Assembly (NCBI RefSeq): GCF_000970305.1
Contig: NZ_CP009517.1
Location: 2,170,001-2,234,000, forward strand
Reading direction: 5' to 3'
DNA: 64,000 nucleotides
Source: Methanosarcina barkeri 3
GTDB lineage: Archaea > Halobacteriota > Methanosarcinia > Methanosarcinales > Methanosarcinaceae
How positions within the stretch are numbered: the stretch's first letter is position 1; every line of letters starts with the position of its first letter. The translations under genes were made by a program, and so were the position numbers. Shown here one piece after another: positions 26,757 to 36,409 of this stretch. Under the pieces are notes generated by a model. It was given only the letters and a program-made list of their open reading frames with translations, searched no databases and was not told the origin of the DNA.

Positions 26757-28499
26757 TTAGGAATTCTGTTGCAATTTTCTTTTCTGAACTTCTTTTTTAA
26801 TTTGCTGAATATGGCCTCTTCCAAGGGCTTTAACTTCACAGCCAAGTTCAAAATATTTTCTGATGTTTTCATCCGATAATATTCCAAAACAGTCAATAAC
26901 TGCAATAGGCCCGCCTGCCATCTTTACGATAGTTTCCGGCTCAAAGTTGAGATACTCCTTATGCGGAACTGCAAGGATCAGGGCTTCTATATCGTTAATT
27001 GCCGTTGAAAAATCACTTTCGATTTTTAACTCTGCCAGACCGTCCTGGTTTCTAAAGAAACGTTTCCAGGACTGGCCAGACGCCGGATATGTATCCTGAT
27101 TTTCCATCTCGTACCAGTGATCAACGTACGGATCATGAACACGCATTTCAGCGCCCATTTCAGTCAGTTTCCTGACTACAATTTCACTTCCACTGTATCT
27201 AGTGTCGCCTACATCCTGCCTGTAACTGGCTCCGCAAACGAGAACATCTGCTCCGGCTATATAGTGGCCCATATTCCGAAGAGCATCTCGCGTAAGTTCG
27301 GCTACGTGAAGAGCTCTTGTGTCGTTTACATCAATTGCTGTGGGAGTGATCTTGAATACCTCATCTCCATCTTCAAAGCCCAGAATATGCTTATAAGACC
27401 AGTAACCCAGACCACCGTCTTTTGGAAGGCAATAACCTCCAATCCCTGGTCCCGGGAAGATTATATTACTGTGAGTCGGACGCATTTTGATTGCATTAAT
27501 AACTTTTATGAGATCGATACCGTTTCTTTCCGAAAAAAGACTCCATTCATTAAGGAAAGCGAGTATCGTTGCACGGTAGGAATTCTCAACAATTTTTGCA
27601 GTTTCAGACTCAATAGGCCTATCCATTATAGTCAGAGGGTAATCTTTAGTGTTTATTACCTCAGAAAGGAATTTTTCGACCTTTACTCTTGCTTCGTCAG
27701 TACAACCTGCACAGACTCTCCAGAAATCGCGTACACTTGCCACATAATCTCTTCCAGGCATAACACGTTCAAAACTATGTGCAAGTAAAGGAGTTGAATT
27801 AATTCCACGCTTCTGGAAGGCTTTTTTCAGGAGAGGAAGAGCAACAAACTCGGTCGTCCCTGGAGCAACAGTAGTTTCTATTAGCACAAGGCAATCGGGG
27901 CAGATATTTTCTCCGATTATTTTCATGGAAGCTTCAAGTGCTGCCATATCAGCTTCACCGGTTCTGACATTTCCAAGTTCGCACTTTACATAATCGCACT
28001 GGATATCTACCACAACAACATCAGCAAGTTTCAGGCATTCGTTTGTGTAAGTAGCTACAAGTGTTTTTGTTTCAAGAACACAGCGTTTTATAATCTCATC
28101 TACTTCTTTATCTTCGGATTTCACAGGAGACTGTCCTCTGTTGAGCAGAGGTATTTTCCAGTAACTACGAGTACTTGGTCTTTGACAACCGATTACAAAT
28201 TTACTATAATTACCGTTTTCGTCTTTCGTATCTGCAATAATCGCAGCCATTACAGCTCCAACAAACCCGACACCCATCACAACAACAATCTCTTTTCCTT
28301 CTTCACGGGCTTTGTCCACAAGATCTTTAATTCTTTTAAATTCTTCTGCATATTCATCAGATTCAGGTAAAGGAAATTCTTCTCCTTCAGGACTAACCGA
28401 GAAATTTATGCTATTAGGAGTAAGTTCAATGGACTTATTTTTTTCACCCTGAAGGCTTTCCTGAGAAGAAAAACAATTTTTTATTTGGGAAGACATCAC
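26757..28499 (-). CDS. UDP-sugar dehydrogenase (UDPGDH/MviM-like superfamily)
   Basis: Oxidises the C6 of a UDP-sugar to a carboxylate using NAD. The Rossmann motif VVVMGVGFVG is near 72-81, ETTVAPGTTE near 208, KIVENSYRAT near 302, and the catalytic Cys is near 357 in GIGGYCLPKD. The last third has the UDP-binding domain (VLVCGASYRQDVGDTRYSG). At 580 residues it is much longer than the usual 420-440: there is a 65-residue N-terminal extension and an insertion around residues 90-135. Substrate (UDP-Glc, UDP-GlcNAc or UDP-ManNAc) cannot be fixed by eye; with the 2-epimerase at 1162 a UDP-ManNAcA route is possible, and with the SDR a galacto-uronic route. Confidence 0.92.
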   Translation of the reverse strand: MMSSQIKNCFSSQESLQGEKNKSIELTPNSINFSVSPEGEEFPLPESDEYAEEFKRIKDLVDKAREEGKEIVVVMGVGFVGAVMAAIIADTKDENGNYSKFVIGCQRPSTRSYWKIPLLNRGQSPVKSEDKEVDEIIKRCVLETKTLVATYTNECLKLADVVVVDIQCDYVKCELGNVRTGEADMAALEASMKIIGENICPDCLVLIETTVAPGTTEFVALPLLKKAFQKRGINSTPLLAHSFERVMPGRDYVASVRDFWRVCAGCTDEARVKVEKFLSEVINTKDYPLTIMDRPIESETAKIVENSYRATILAFLNEWSLFSERNGIDLIKVINAIKMRPTHSNIIFPGPGIGGYCLPKDGGLGYWSYKHILGFEDGDEVFKITPTAIDVNDTRALHVAELTRDALRNMGHYIAGADVLVCGASYRQDVGDTRYSGSEIVVRKLTEMGAEMRVHDPYVDHWYEMENQDTYPASGQSWKRFFRNQDGLAELKIESDFSTAINDIEALILAVPHKEYLNFEPETIVKMAGGPIAVIDCFGILSDENIRKYFELGCEVKALGRGHIQQIKKEVQKRKLQQNS

Positions 28500-29319
28500 T
28501 AATCTCTCCTAAAACTTTCAATCTAACTGATTATTTTCTAGTAAATACCATATTTGATATTGTTTTATGCCGAGAATAATTAAAAGCCCATAATTTTACT
28601 TTATCTACACCAGAAAATCTTATTATTTCAACTAATTTTTATCGAAGAACACACTATAGTTATTTAATTTATTTAATTAACATTTATACCTTATTCTTTG
28701 AGTATTTAGGATTCTTTTAGCTTATTTAGATTCTGCTTTGCTTTTATAGTAATTATTTTTATTAACTCTTTTGCAATATAAATTTTAAATAAATCACGTT
28801 ATACATAAAAAATCTTTCCTAAATTATACTAATATTATTGTTTTAAAGGCTCAGTAAGAATTATTAATATTGAGATGCCCAGCTTTGAACTTGAATCTTC
28901 TAACAAACTTGTTATGTTTGGGAAATTTTTATAATTATGGAAGACTTGGAATCTATTATATTGACCAGAAACCTTTCTTGAAAATTACTTGCCCACGGGG
29001 AGACTGAAAAACAAAAAAATAATACAGAAGTTATACTTTGTCCAAAGAAGGTACAATTGGCAAATATTCACTTTACTATATAAAGTATATAGAAAAAGAC
29101 TCTTTAAATAGAGATCTATTAAAAACATCTCAATAAAAATCAGAGTGTTATCAAACTATATTACCGGAGAGTAAAGACAAAAGCAGATTTCATATTTTAA
29201 AAATCTATTCTAATTTCATAACGACTCATACAATTGTACTGGAAAATTCGATTCTTACAGGAAACTTAATGAAATAAATAATCGCTAGACATAAATAAAA
29301 CTATTAATAAAATTAGTTT
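28500..29319. other. Long AT-rich spacer between divergent genes
   Basis: About 820 bp between the divergent UDP-sugar dehydrogenase and acyltransferase-3 genes. TATA-like stretches occur (for example near 29080 in CTATATAAAGTATATAG). No gene, RNA or clear repeat was seen. Confidence 0.45.
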
Positions 29320-30357
29320 ATGATCTTTCAGTTATATTCAGAAATAAAAGACAAAATTACTTTAATTGATGGTATTAGTATTATTTTTATTGTGCTCTTT
29401 CACGAGTTAGGTGGGATAAATCGGTCAGATTCTATATTTTTGATAAGATATCTCGCCACATTTGGTTTAGTTTTGTTTACATTCTCATCTGGACTTAAGA
29501 TGGGAATAAATCATTCTGCAGAAATCAACGACAAATCATTTATAAGTAAGTATTTTGTGAAGAGATTCACGCGACTATATAAAGCATACATTGGGTATAC
29601 ACTGCTGGCTTTTGTTCCTCTATATTGCATTAGTTATATATCAATCAATTATCTTAACCTAAACTTTGAAAATATTATAAATTTTTGGAATAATTTAAAT
29701 ATAGACGGTTTACTTAAAACTCTAATTGGTCATAATATTGTTTCTTATCAATTGGGGTATCTAATTGTATTAATTTTAATAACAACTGTTTGTTTTGCAA
29801 TTATATATTACTTTCAGATTAATACTTTATTTTATTTCATAATACCATTACTGGCATTTGATGTTATTTATAAGGACACTTTAAAACAGTACCCTAGTAT
29901 TTTGTTTAATGTCATGATGTATATGCCAGCTTATATTTTTGGGATAGCTTATGGCTACAAACAATTAGAACAAAATAAACTGTCAGTTTCGTATATCTGT
30001 TCAATAACTTTTGTTGCAATATTTGTTATTTCCATAGTTTACCCACAATCGTTTGCACATAAATATGCTATCTTATTATATGGAATAACATTTCCACCAT
30101 TTATGATGTTATTTTCTAGAATACTACTAAATTTCAAATATTTAAAAGAATTATTACTACTATGTGGGAAGTATTCATTCCAAATTTATTTATTTCATTG
30201 GCCAATAATTTTACCTTTGATAAGCAAATTAACTATTAATATTTTCAAAATTAATAATTTTTTCACTCCATATGGTGTAACAGTCCTTGCAATAATTATC
30301 TGTGTTTACGTATACAAAGTAAGTAAAAAATTAAAGTTAAATCAGATATTTGAGTAA
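29320..30357 (+). CDS. Acyltransferase 3 family membrane protein
   Basis: A 345-residue integral membrane acyltransferase (OafA/NodX type) with about 10 helices. The first helix is followed by the family His in IIFIVLFHELGG near 28, and LFTFSSGLKMG near 60 takes the place of the usual SGF region. KYSFQIYLFHWPIIL near 289 matches the conserved late motif. It likely O-acetylates an exported glycan using acyl donor from the cytoplasm. It stands alone on the plus strand. No ribosome-binding site is obvious, so the transcript may be leaderless. Confidence 0.82.
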   Translation: MIFQLYSEIKDKITLIDGISIIFIVLFHELGGINRSDSIFLIRYLATFGLVLFTFSSGLKMGINHSAEINDKSFISKYFVKRFTRLYKAYIGYTLLAFVPLYCISYISINYLNLNFENIINFWNNLNIDGLLKTLIGHNIVSYQLGYLIVLILITTVCFAIIYYFQINTLFYFIIPLLAFDVIYKDTLKQYPSILFNVMMYMPAYIFGIAYGYKQLEQNKLSVSYICSITFVAIFVISIVYPQSFAHKYAILLYGITFPPFMMLFSRILLNFKYLKELLLLCGKYSFQIYLFHWPIILPLISKLTINIFKINNFFTPYGVTVLAIIICVYVYKVSKKLKLNQIFE

Positions 30358-31004
30358 TATAATCTACTTTCGCCAGGCTGGTATTAAGAGTTAAAACATT
30401 TTCTCTGATGTCGTTTTAGATAATAACTAATAATTTATGAAATTTTAAGATATTTTACTTGTGGCTTGACTTTCACGAGATATATAAGCACCAAGTTATT
30501 TTTTTCATTTTTCTATTTCCGTGGTTATTGACTAGAAAAGAATTCCTCTTTTGTGAGCACCAGATGCAATAGTTATGATAAGAAAAGTTCTCATCAAAAC
30601 CATAAAAGTAAGTAACACAGAACCTGAATCTTGATTAGAGAGTTTATATATTGCAGACAGCACATTTATACTGAAGATGATGTCAAAGAGACAGGAATCA
30701 ACGCTTTTTTAATATCAAAAGTTTCTGCAACCATCAATGAAACAAGCAACTCTTGAGGCAGATAAAATTATGGAAACATACTCTTATGAATATTACTCTT
30801 GTTATGCTGTAAAATCCTGTTGTTTATTCTTCGAGCCTATCCCAAAACCTTGAATTTTGAATAATTGCTCTAATTTCTAAACATGAAAACAGTAGATTTG
30901 GGAATAAAATTGGTTTTGGGATGAGCTCTTCTTTTAATCGTGATGCTTTCACTCATTTCATGCTGCTATGCTCAGGTTAATTGAATCTTTTGAACTGCTA
31001 TTGC
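30358..31004. other. Spacer with repeat element
   Basis: About 650 bp between acyltransferase 3 and the stop of the GT-C-like gene. It holds the inverted-repeat element at 30833-30928 and a copied gene end at 30972-31004. No further gene was recognised. Confidence 0.45.
30833..30928. repeat. Inverted-repeat element, third unit
   Basis: A 96 bp unit with 17 bp ends: GAGCCTATCCCAAAACC on the left and, reverse-complemented, GAGCTCATCCCAAAACC on the right (two mismatches). It matches the units at 2249 and 2390. Flanks share TTCTT, a possible short target duplication. Confidence 0.6.
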
Positions 31005-31037
31005 TCAAGTTAATTGAATCTTTTGAACTGCTATACT
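30972..31037 (-). repeat. 33 bp tandem duplication including a stop codon
   Basis: The last ten codons plus TGA of the GT-C-like gene (31005-31037) are repeated directly downstream (30972-31004) with few changes; both units end in a TGA. The coding product is unaffected because the first stop is intact. Confidence 0.8.
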
Positions 31038-33257
31038 CAGTTCCCTGTTGTCATCTTTACTATTTAACTCTGGAATTTCACTTGGGCTTTCAGACCCTTC
31101 TGGCACATGCAGAAGGATGAGATTATCGCCTTTCTTCAAGCTAATTGGGATAGACATACTGGAAAAATCTGTAGTTATAGCTTGTCTGCCTTGAAGATCT
31201 TCGTTATTGTAAACCTCCAGTGTTCTCGGACTGTAGAAACTGAACGCCTGAATATTTAATGTAGCGTTTCTGACGCTATCTGAGTGAATTAATATTGTAG
31301 CGTTGTCTGATATCCATCTGGTAGGTTTTCCACTTATATTTTCCAGCTGATTCCATCCGTCTTTTAAAATCATAAAAGACTTCAAAGGCTCTTTTTTGAC
31401 ATGGTACACGATTAGAGAATCTTTTTCATATATTTTTCTTTCTGCGTTTAATGTTTTCTGTATCAGTTTCTCAATAAAGTCAATATCTCCATCATTCATA
31501 TAGTTTGTATGCAAAATAATATATGATATGTTATAATAATTTAAAATGGATGTTCCGACTTCATTTATATCCTGGTCCAGAATATCATCAGTAAAAGGCT
31601 GCAAATAGGTTAATTCCCTTACTACAGGTGTCTTTAGTTCAAAATCTCTCGCAGTAGACGGATATCTAGCAGCCCAATTACCTACAACAGGTTTTCCATG
31701 TATTGTCTGGTAATAAATGATGGTTGAACCTGCCAAATAATCTTTGGTTGCAGGAATTTCAAGCAGTGCGTAGTTATCTTTATCCTGTGAAATCTCTTTG
31801 TAAAATGAGGGTTCATCAACAGGTGATAAAGATACAGGAACTGCCAGATATTCGAAGATTATCAAACCGGTTATTACAATTGCAGACACCTTTTTATTAA
31901 TCCGGTTAGATTTTAGCAGTTCTGTGGTTCCATAACCCATCAAAACTGCGAATGAGAGAGAAGCAATTACAAAAAATCTACCGGTTGTCCGGCAGTTGTC
32001 CAGAAATGGGATCACATAATACAAAACTAAATACGGAAGAGGAACAGTAGTATTAAACTCTGTAAATGAGGTCTTACCATTTACGTGAAGAAGTGGACCA
32101 AGACTGATTAGCGAAAAAGACAGGGCAGCTATTAGCCAGAACTTTACGTTTTTGTTTCCCTTCAATCTATGAGCTGCAAATAAAGAGAGAAAAATCACAG
32201 TGTATCCGATAAACATCGTGTTTTCACTGATATTTCCTGAAAAATTGCTGTAAATGTTTGTAGTAATATTTCCAAAAACAGGATGCAAAACCGAAGGAAG
32301 AAAAAAGCTCAGTAAATCAGCTGAATACATAACCGCTTCAGAGGAGCCTAATTTTAAAAAGTTGTTACCGGACGTTGCTGTTAGAATGTTTTCCAGCGTG
32401 AGAGGTATTATACCTATAAAAGAAACAAACCCAAATAAGCTATATTTGCAGAAAGTTTGTTTCAGGATCTCCTTAGAACTTGTTATCTCTTTAGAATTTG
32501 TTATTTTTTTAGAATTTGTTATCACTTTAGAATTTACTTTTTTTTCCTTTAAGGAAATATAAATTTCATATGTGAATAGTAGCATCACGAAAATTCCCAT
32601 AAATACCATATATTGAAGGTCGCTCATGGCTACTAGAATAAAGAATATCCCCGCAAAAAAACTGTTTCGAACTCCGCCTTCTTTAAACATTTTCATTAAA
32701 TAAAGAGCGCAGAAAGGTATCCATTCAATACTGGTTGCCCCAAAATGGCCAAGTGCATGTACAAAATGATAAGGTGAGAAAGCAAACACAATTCCTGCAA
32801 TGAAAGAAGAAATTCTGTCATTAGTCAGATACCTTACAAGCAAATATGCACCGTATGCCCCAAAAATAAATGAGAATAACCATAGTATGGTGTATACGAC
32901 GTGAATTTCCATTATACTTGATAAAATGTATGAGAGGATTTGATTAAATGCCGATTGAAAGGGTGAAGCTGGGATTCCATCCGGATAAAATATTAAATAA
33001 TCGTGTGTTAATTTTGTTAGTCCAGGGTTAAATATCGCTACTGGCATATACCAGAGTATTCTTATCCATTGAAATGCGTCACCGCCTCCCGGAATATGAT
33101 TGCGTATATTGAAAACCACAGGATAAGTGAGTATAAAAGTTAATAAAGTATACAGTGTTAAGACACTGGCATGCTCTTTCAAACTTTTTTTGGAAAAATT
33201 CAATATTTGGCTATTAATTAAGTGTTTTTTTAGCCATTTCGGTGTACCCGATATCAT
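31005..33257 (-). CDS. Large GT-C-like membrane glycosyltransferase
   Basis: About 750 residues with roughly 12 membrane helices over the first 480 residues and a soluble C-terminal domain of about 260 residues. The first outer loop carries HIPGGGDAFQWIRILWYM, with the acidic residue expected of a GT-C enzyme using polyprenyl-phosphate sugar. The FSPYHFVHALGHFGA loop is typical of archaeal and bacterial GT-C/YfhO-like proteins. The ATG at 33257 is preferred over that at 33269 because AGAGGAAC lies just before it. The minus-strand GtrB-like GT2 immediately upstream (33859-34809) could supply the lipid-linked sugar. Exact donor and acceptor are unknown. Confidence 0.8.
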   Translation of the reverse strand: MISGTPKWLKKHLINSQILNFSKKSLKEHASVLTLYTLLTFILTYPVVFNIRNHIPGGGDAFQWIRILWYMPVAIFNPGLTKLTHDYLIFYPDGIPASPFQSAFNQILSYILSSIMEIHVVYTILWLFSFIFGAYGAYLLVRYLTNDRISSFIAGIVFAFSPYHFVHALGHFGATSIEWIPFCALYLMKMFKEGGVRNSFFAGIFFILVAMSDLQYMVFMGIFVMLLFTYEIYISLKEKKVNSKVITNSKKITNSKEITSSKEILKQTFCKYSLFGFVSFIGIIPLTLENILTATSGNNFLKLGSSEAVMYSADLLSFFLPSVLHPVFGNITTNIYSNFSGNISENTMFIGYTVIFLSLFAAHRLKGNKNVKFWLIAALSFSLISLGPLLHVNGKTSFTEFNTTVPLPYLVLYYVIPFLDNCRTTGRFFVIASLSFAVLMGYGTTELLKSNRINKKVSAIVITGLIIFEYLAVPVSLSPVDEPSFYKEISQDKDNYALLEIPATKDYLAGSTIIYYQTIHGKPVVGNWAARYPSTARDFELKTPVVRELTYLQPFTDDILDQDINEVGTSILNYYNISYIILHTNYMNDGDIDFIEKLIQKTLNAERKIYEKDSLIVYHVKKEPLKSFMILKDGWNQLENISGKPTRWISDNATILIHSDSVRNATLNIQAFSFYSPRTLEVYNNEDLQGRQAITTDFSSMSIPISLKKGDNLILLHVPEGSESPSEIPELNSKDDNRELSIAVQKIQLT
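32473..32536 (-). repeat. In-frame 21 bp tandem repeat inside GT-C gene
   Basis: Three to four copies of a 21 bp unit encode KVITNSKKITNSKEITSSKE in a cytoplasmic loop following a KEKK run. Each unit adds seven residues (K-x-I-T-N-S-K pattern), so copy-number change would alter the loop length without a frameshift. Confidence 0.8.
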
Positions 33258-33269
33258 TGTTCCTCTCAT

Positions 33270-33858
33270 GGGTAAAACTCGATTATGATTTTACTCGATT
33301 ATTTTAAGTTTATGTAAGATCAACCTCTAGTTAGCCGCTTGGCAAATTAATTATGTATATGTTTTTAATTTTTAAATATTTTTTAATTCATTGAATCTTT
33401 TAGTTCTTTGAATTTTTTAATTTTTAGAACTTTTTAGTTTTTTGAATCTTTTTTAATTTTTCAATCTCTTTTAAATATTTTTAACTTTTATTTTTAAGTT
33501 ATTCTTTTTTAATCTTCTTCTTAAATTCTTTTTATTAAATCTTCTTTTTAATCCCCTTTTTAATTTCTATTCTTTAATTGTTGCTTTGTATAGAATTTCA
33601 GAGATATTATTAAGTTAATGGTCGGATTCCGCTGAAAAGTTATAATTAACTTTTTATCATTTTATGGAAAATTCACTATTTTTACGGGTAATTTCTCAGG
33701 CTATGTAGAAAACTTTGTGAAATAATTTCTCCATAAGTTTGAATTGAAGAAGCCAGCATATTCGATATATATTTACTCATAAACTTCAACCTTTTGGAAC
33801 TGATCTGGATAAGTTTTCTAAGGAGCTGTAAAACGTTAAAACTGAAGTAACTATAATT
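33270..33858. other. Low-complexity T-rich spacer
   Basis: About 590 bp; from 33355 to 33570 it is a long run of degenerate TTTTTAAT, TTTGAATTTT and TTCTTTTTAA units. It probably carries the GT-C gene promoter. No gene seen. Confidence 0.6.
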
Positions 33859-34809
33859 TTACCTGCCATTTTCCAGTTCATAGCTATCGTATTTTATGAC
33901 ATAATCATCGTTATTTCTCGAATTTGTGATCAGTTCTCCTATCAGGCCAAGGGAAATAAACTGAGCCCCAGTGACTGTAAGTAAGATCCCGAGCATGAGA
34001 AGAGGCCTATCTCCTATTTTTAGTCCTGCAGCCCACAAAACTATTAAATATATGGATATAATCACCCCGGATAACCCAAAAAGGATTCCTATACCTCCGA
34101 AAACGTGTAGAGGCCTCTTTTTGTACATCATCAGAAACGTAACTGTAATAAGGTCAAGAAATCCTTTCAATAGCCTTTCAATCCCATACTTTGATTCTCC
34201 GTGTACTCTCGGGTGATGTTCAACTTCAATCTCTCCTACGGTGTAACCTTTCCAGTAAACAAGAGCCGGGATGTAACGATGAAGTTCTCCATACAAATTT
34301 ATGTTTTTTACGACATAGTTATTGTATGCTTTATATCCACAATTGAAGTCGTGGACCTCGACTCCGGTTATGAACCGAGTTAACCTGTTAAAGACTTTTG
34401 AAGGCAATGTTTTTGAAATAGGGTCCTGTCTTTTGTTTTTCCAGCCAGAAACCATATCATACCTTTTTAATTCTTCTATAAACCTGGGAATTTCTTTAGG
34501 ATCATCCTGCAGATCTCCGTCCATGGTGATGACAAAATCTCCTTTTGACCGTTTGAATCCGCAAGACAGAGCTGCAGCCTTTCCATAATTTCTCTGAAAT
34601 CTTACAACCTTAACCTTAGAATTTTTTATTTTTTTTATTTCTTCAAAGGTACCATCTGTAGACCCATCGTCAATAAAAATAATTTCATATGTTGTTTCAA
34701 TTAGGGACGGTAGTGAAAGAGTACTGTACAGTCTTTCGTATAGTTCCAGTATATTTTCCTCTTCATTATGGACTGGGATTATAATTGATAGATTGGGTTT
34801 ACTAGACAT
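33859..34809 (-). CDS. GtrB/DPM1-like polyprenyl-phosphate glycosyltransferase (GT2)
   Basis: A 316-residue GT2 that transfers a hexose from a nucleotide sugar to polyprenyl phosphate. Motifs are LSIIIPVHNEEENI, FIDDGSTDGT near 46, RNYGKAAALSCGF, TMDGDLQDDPKEIP near 96 and FNCGYKAYN, followed by HHPRVHGESKYG, the typical linker. Two helices lie near 231-258 and 268-300. It is upstream of and co-directional with the GT-C-like gene at 31005-33257, the usual pairing in which this enzyme makes the donor for the GT-C. Confidence 0.93.
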   Translation of the reverse strand: MSSKPNLSIIIPVHNEEENILELYERLYSTLSLPSLIETTYEIIFIDDGSTDGTFEEIKKIKNSKVKVVRFQRNYGKAAALSCGFKRSKGDFVITMDGDLQDDPKEIPRFIEELKRYDMVSGWKNKRQDPISKTLPSKVFNRLTRFITGVEVHDFNCGYKAYNNYVVKNINLYGELHRYIPALVYWKGYTVGEIEVEHHPRVHGESKYGIERLLKGFLDLITVTFLMMYKKRPLHVFGGIGILFGLSGVIISIYLIVLWAAGLKIGDRPLLMLGILLTVTGAQFISLGLIGELITNSRNNDDYVIKYDSYELENGR

Positions 34810-35621
34810 GCATATCCTCTAGAATGTGGCGACGCACTCTGGAAAACATGCCGGAGTACGTGCTGTATAAACTGTTTCTGCCATATAGTTTTTCGATTTT
34901 TTGGTTGGTTTTTGAGATGTATATATTTAAGATGTATATAAATATCCGTTTAAATGTTTAATGCTTATGAAAAACACAACTATGCGTACTACTGCATTAT
35001 TTGCTTGGGAACACGAGCCAGTCTTTCTAACCAGGTGTCAAAGTAATCCAAACCTCGGTACTCAAGTTACAGAGAAAGAGGAGACAACTTAACTCACTCT
35101 TACCTATCCATACTAAATAATGTGAACAGGAATTTAACTATAAAGCAGTCCACACTGTCAGTGCTCAGACTACTGAGATATGAACCATAAATATAACCCA
35201 TTTTGACCTAACCCCACTAAATAGTGTAAATAGGAATTTAACTACTTTTCGAACTCTTCGTGATTTTTCTTAATTGTTTTATTTTAATTGAAAATAATTA
35301 CCCAGTTAAACAATGTGACCCTAAACAGATAAACATTTGTCTTACATATTTTTTCCAGAAAAAACATATTCAAATATTATATACTTAGTAACTGCCAAGA
35401 CGACCTCTTCGAGATTTTGAGTAGCTATCTTAGAAGACTCTCGGTTTAATATATAAATTCTAGTGTCCATTACATCATTTCTTTGAATTGATGCCAAAAC
35501 CAATTTGACTCTCACTCAGTAAGATTTTAAGAGTTATATTAGTAAGATTAAGAGTTATATTAGTAAGTTAATAAGGACCATGTCAGAATCATTTTTCAGG
35601 ATCAGCAACTTTACTGGTTGT
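34810..35621. other. Spacer with short direct repeats
   Basis: About 810 bp without a recognised gene. A roughly 40 bp direct repeat starts near 35102 and 35208 (shared core AGGAATTTAACTA), and a 21-23 bp tandem repeat, AGTAAGATTAAGAGTTATATT type, lies at 35517-35570. Confidence 0.5.
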
Positions 35622-35822
35622 TTATAACGCCAAATTCAAAGAAACAACTTTTTTGGTCAGCTCAACTTTAATTTGCTGATTCGTAGACTGAGCAGGCACT
35701 TTCATGGATGCAGCTGAGGATATAGATCCACATTTTCTGCAGTAGTAAAACTCATTTGAGCCAAGTATCTGCTTTTTGAGAAGTGTACAACAACGGGTAC
35801 ACTCAAAAGAGAATTCAAACAT
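35622..35822 (-). CDS. Small zinc-ribbon protein (66 aa)
   Basis: A 66-residue protein beginning MFEFSFECTRCCTLLKKQ, with CxxC at about 8-11 and a second CxxC in YYCRKCGSIS near 28-31, forming a zinc ribbon; the rest is unstructured. The ATG at 35822 is chosen because GGAG precedes it at 11 nt and because an upstream copy of the same start is closed by a stop. It lies 40 bp downstream of a second tiny zinc-ribbon gene on the same strand. DNA or protein binding is plausible; function unknown. Confidence 0.6.
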   Translation of the reverse strand: MFEFSFECTRCCTLLKKQILGSNEFYYCRKCGSISSAASMKVPAQSTNQQIKVELTKKVVSLNLAL

Positions 35823-35859
35823 ATTATTGTCACTCCAAAAAGAATTCAAACATATTATT
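35798..35859 (-). repeat. 31 bp tandem duplication of a start region
   Basis: Two 31 bp units, both starting AATAATATGTTTGAATTCT (minus strand), sit in tandem. The upstream unit opens a seven-codon frame closed by TGA, and its end supplies the GGAG before the downstream unit's ATG, which starts the 66-residue zinc ribbon. Confidence 0.8.
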
Positions 35860-35860
35860 T

Positions 35861-35998
35861 TTACTCCAGGATTATTAATGGTTCAAGCCGTGCAGTATCT
35901 TTCCTTGTCCAGTAACCACATACAGAGCAATACTGAAAATCCCTGAATGTATCATTTTCAAGCCTGGAACTACACTTTGGACATTTTTTTAATAACAT
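35861..35998 (-). CDS. Small zinc-ribbon protein (45 aa)
   Basis: A 45-residue ORF starting MLLKKCPKCSSRLEN with AGGAG seven nt before the ATG. It has CPKC at about 6-9 and CSVCGYW near 25-31, a compact zinc ribbon. The stop is followed after only 8 bp by the duplicated start region of the second zinc-ribbon gene, so the two are probably one transcript. Too short for many gene callers. Confidence 0.65.
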   Translation of the reverse strand: MLLKKCPKCSSRLENDTFRDFQYCSVCGYWTRKDTARLEPLIILE

Positions 35999-36197
35999 TT
36001 AATAATCTCCTGTTCTCCAAAGATACAGATAAAATCGACTCGCGACTTATTTTAAAATTTTCGTTGATTAGGCAGTTCAACATCATGAAGTTTCAATAGT
36101 CTACAGAGAAATTGTCCATGTATTAAGCTGAACATGTAACGGAGATAATTTGACATTCAGCAAATGCTACACAATATAAGTGTCCGCTTTTTGAAAG

Positions 36198-36292
36198 ATG
36201 GATTTTGGTTAGTATCCATTTTGGTTTGAGGGTGGATTTTGGTTAGTGTTCGTTTTGGTTTGAGGGTGGATTTTGGTTTAGATTCGTTTTTC
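36198..36292. repeat. Tandem repeat, about 34 bp unit
   Basis: Three imperfect units sharing TGGATTTTGGTT, then TTTTGGTTTGAGGG in the first two. They lie upstream of the zinc-ribbon genes and downstream of the secreted-protein gene (36410-37357), within a 411 bp spacer otherwise without a gene. Confidence 0.75.
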
Positions 36293-36409
36293 CAGATATC
36301 AGGAAAAAAGATGGAAAGATAAATTTAGTATAATTTGTTTTCAACTTTCCGTCTTTTTTCCTTGTTAATTTCCCATCTCACTTTAATCAAACTTTAAATC
36401 TGCCAAAAC

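Noticed and set aside
25799-26905. Longer epimerase starting at 26905
   Set aside because: The added 60 residues overlap the dehydrogenase gene in another frame and precede the canonical Rossmann start, and the TTG at 26725 has a good ribosome-binding site.
27117-27788. 223-codon plus-strand open frame
   Set aside because: It is antisense to the well-supported UDP-sugar dehydrogenase and its product has no domain or membrane pattern.
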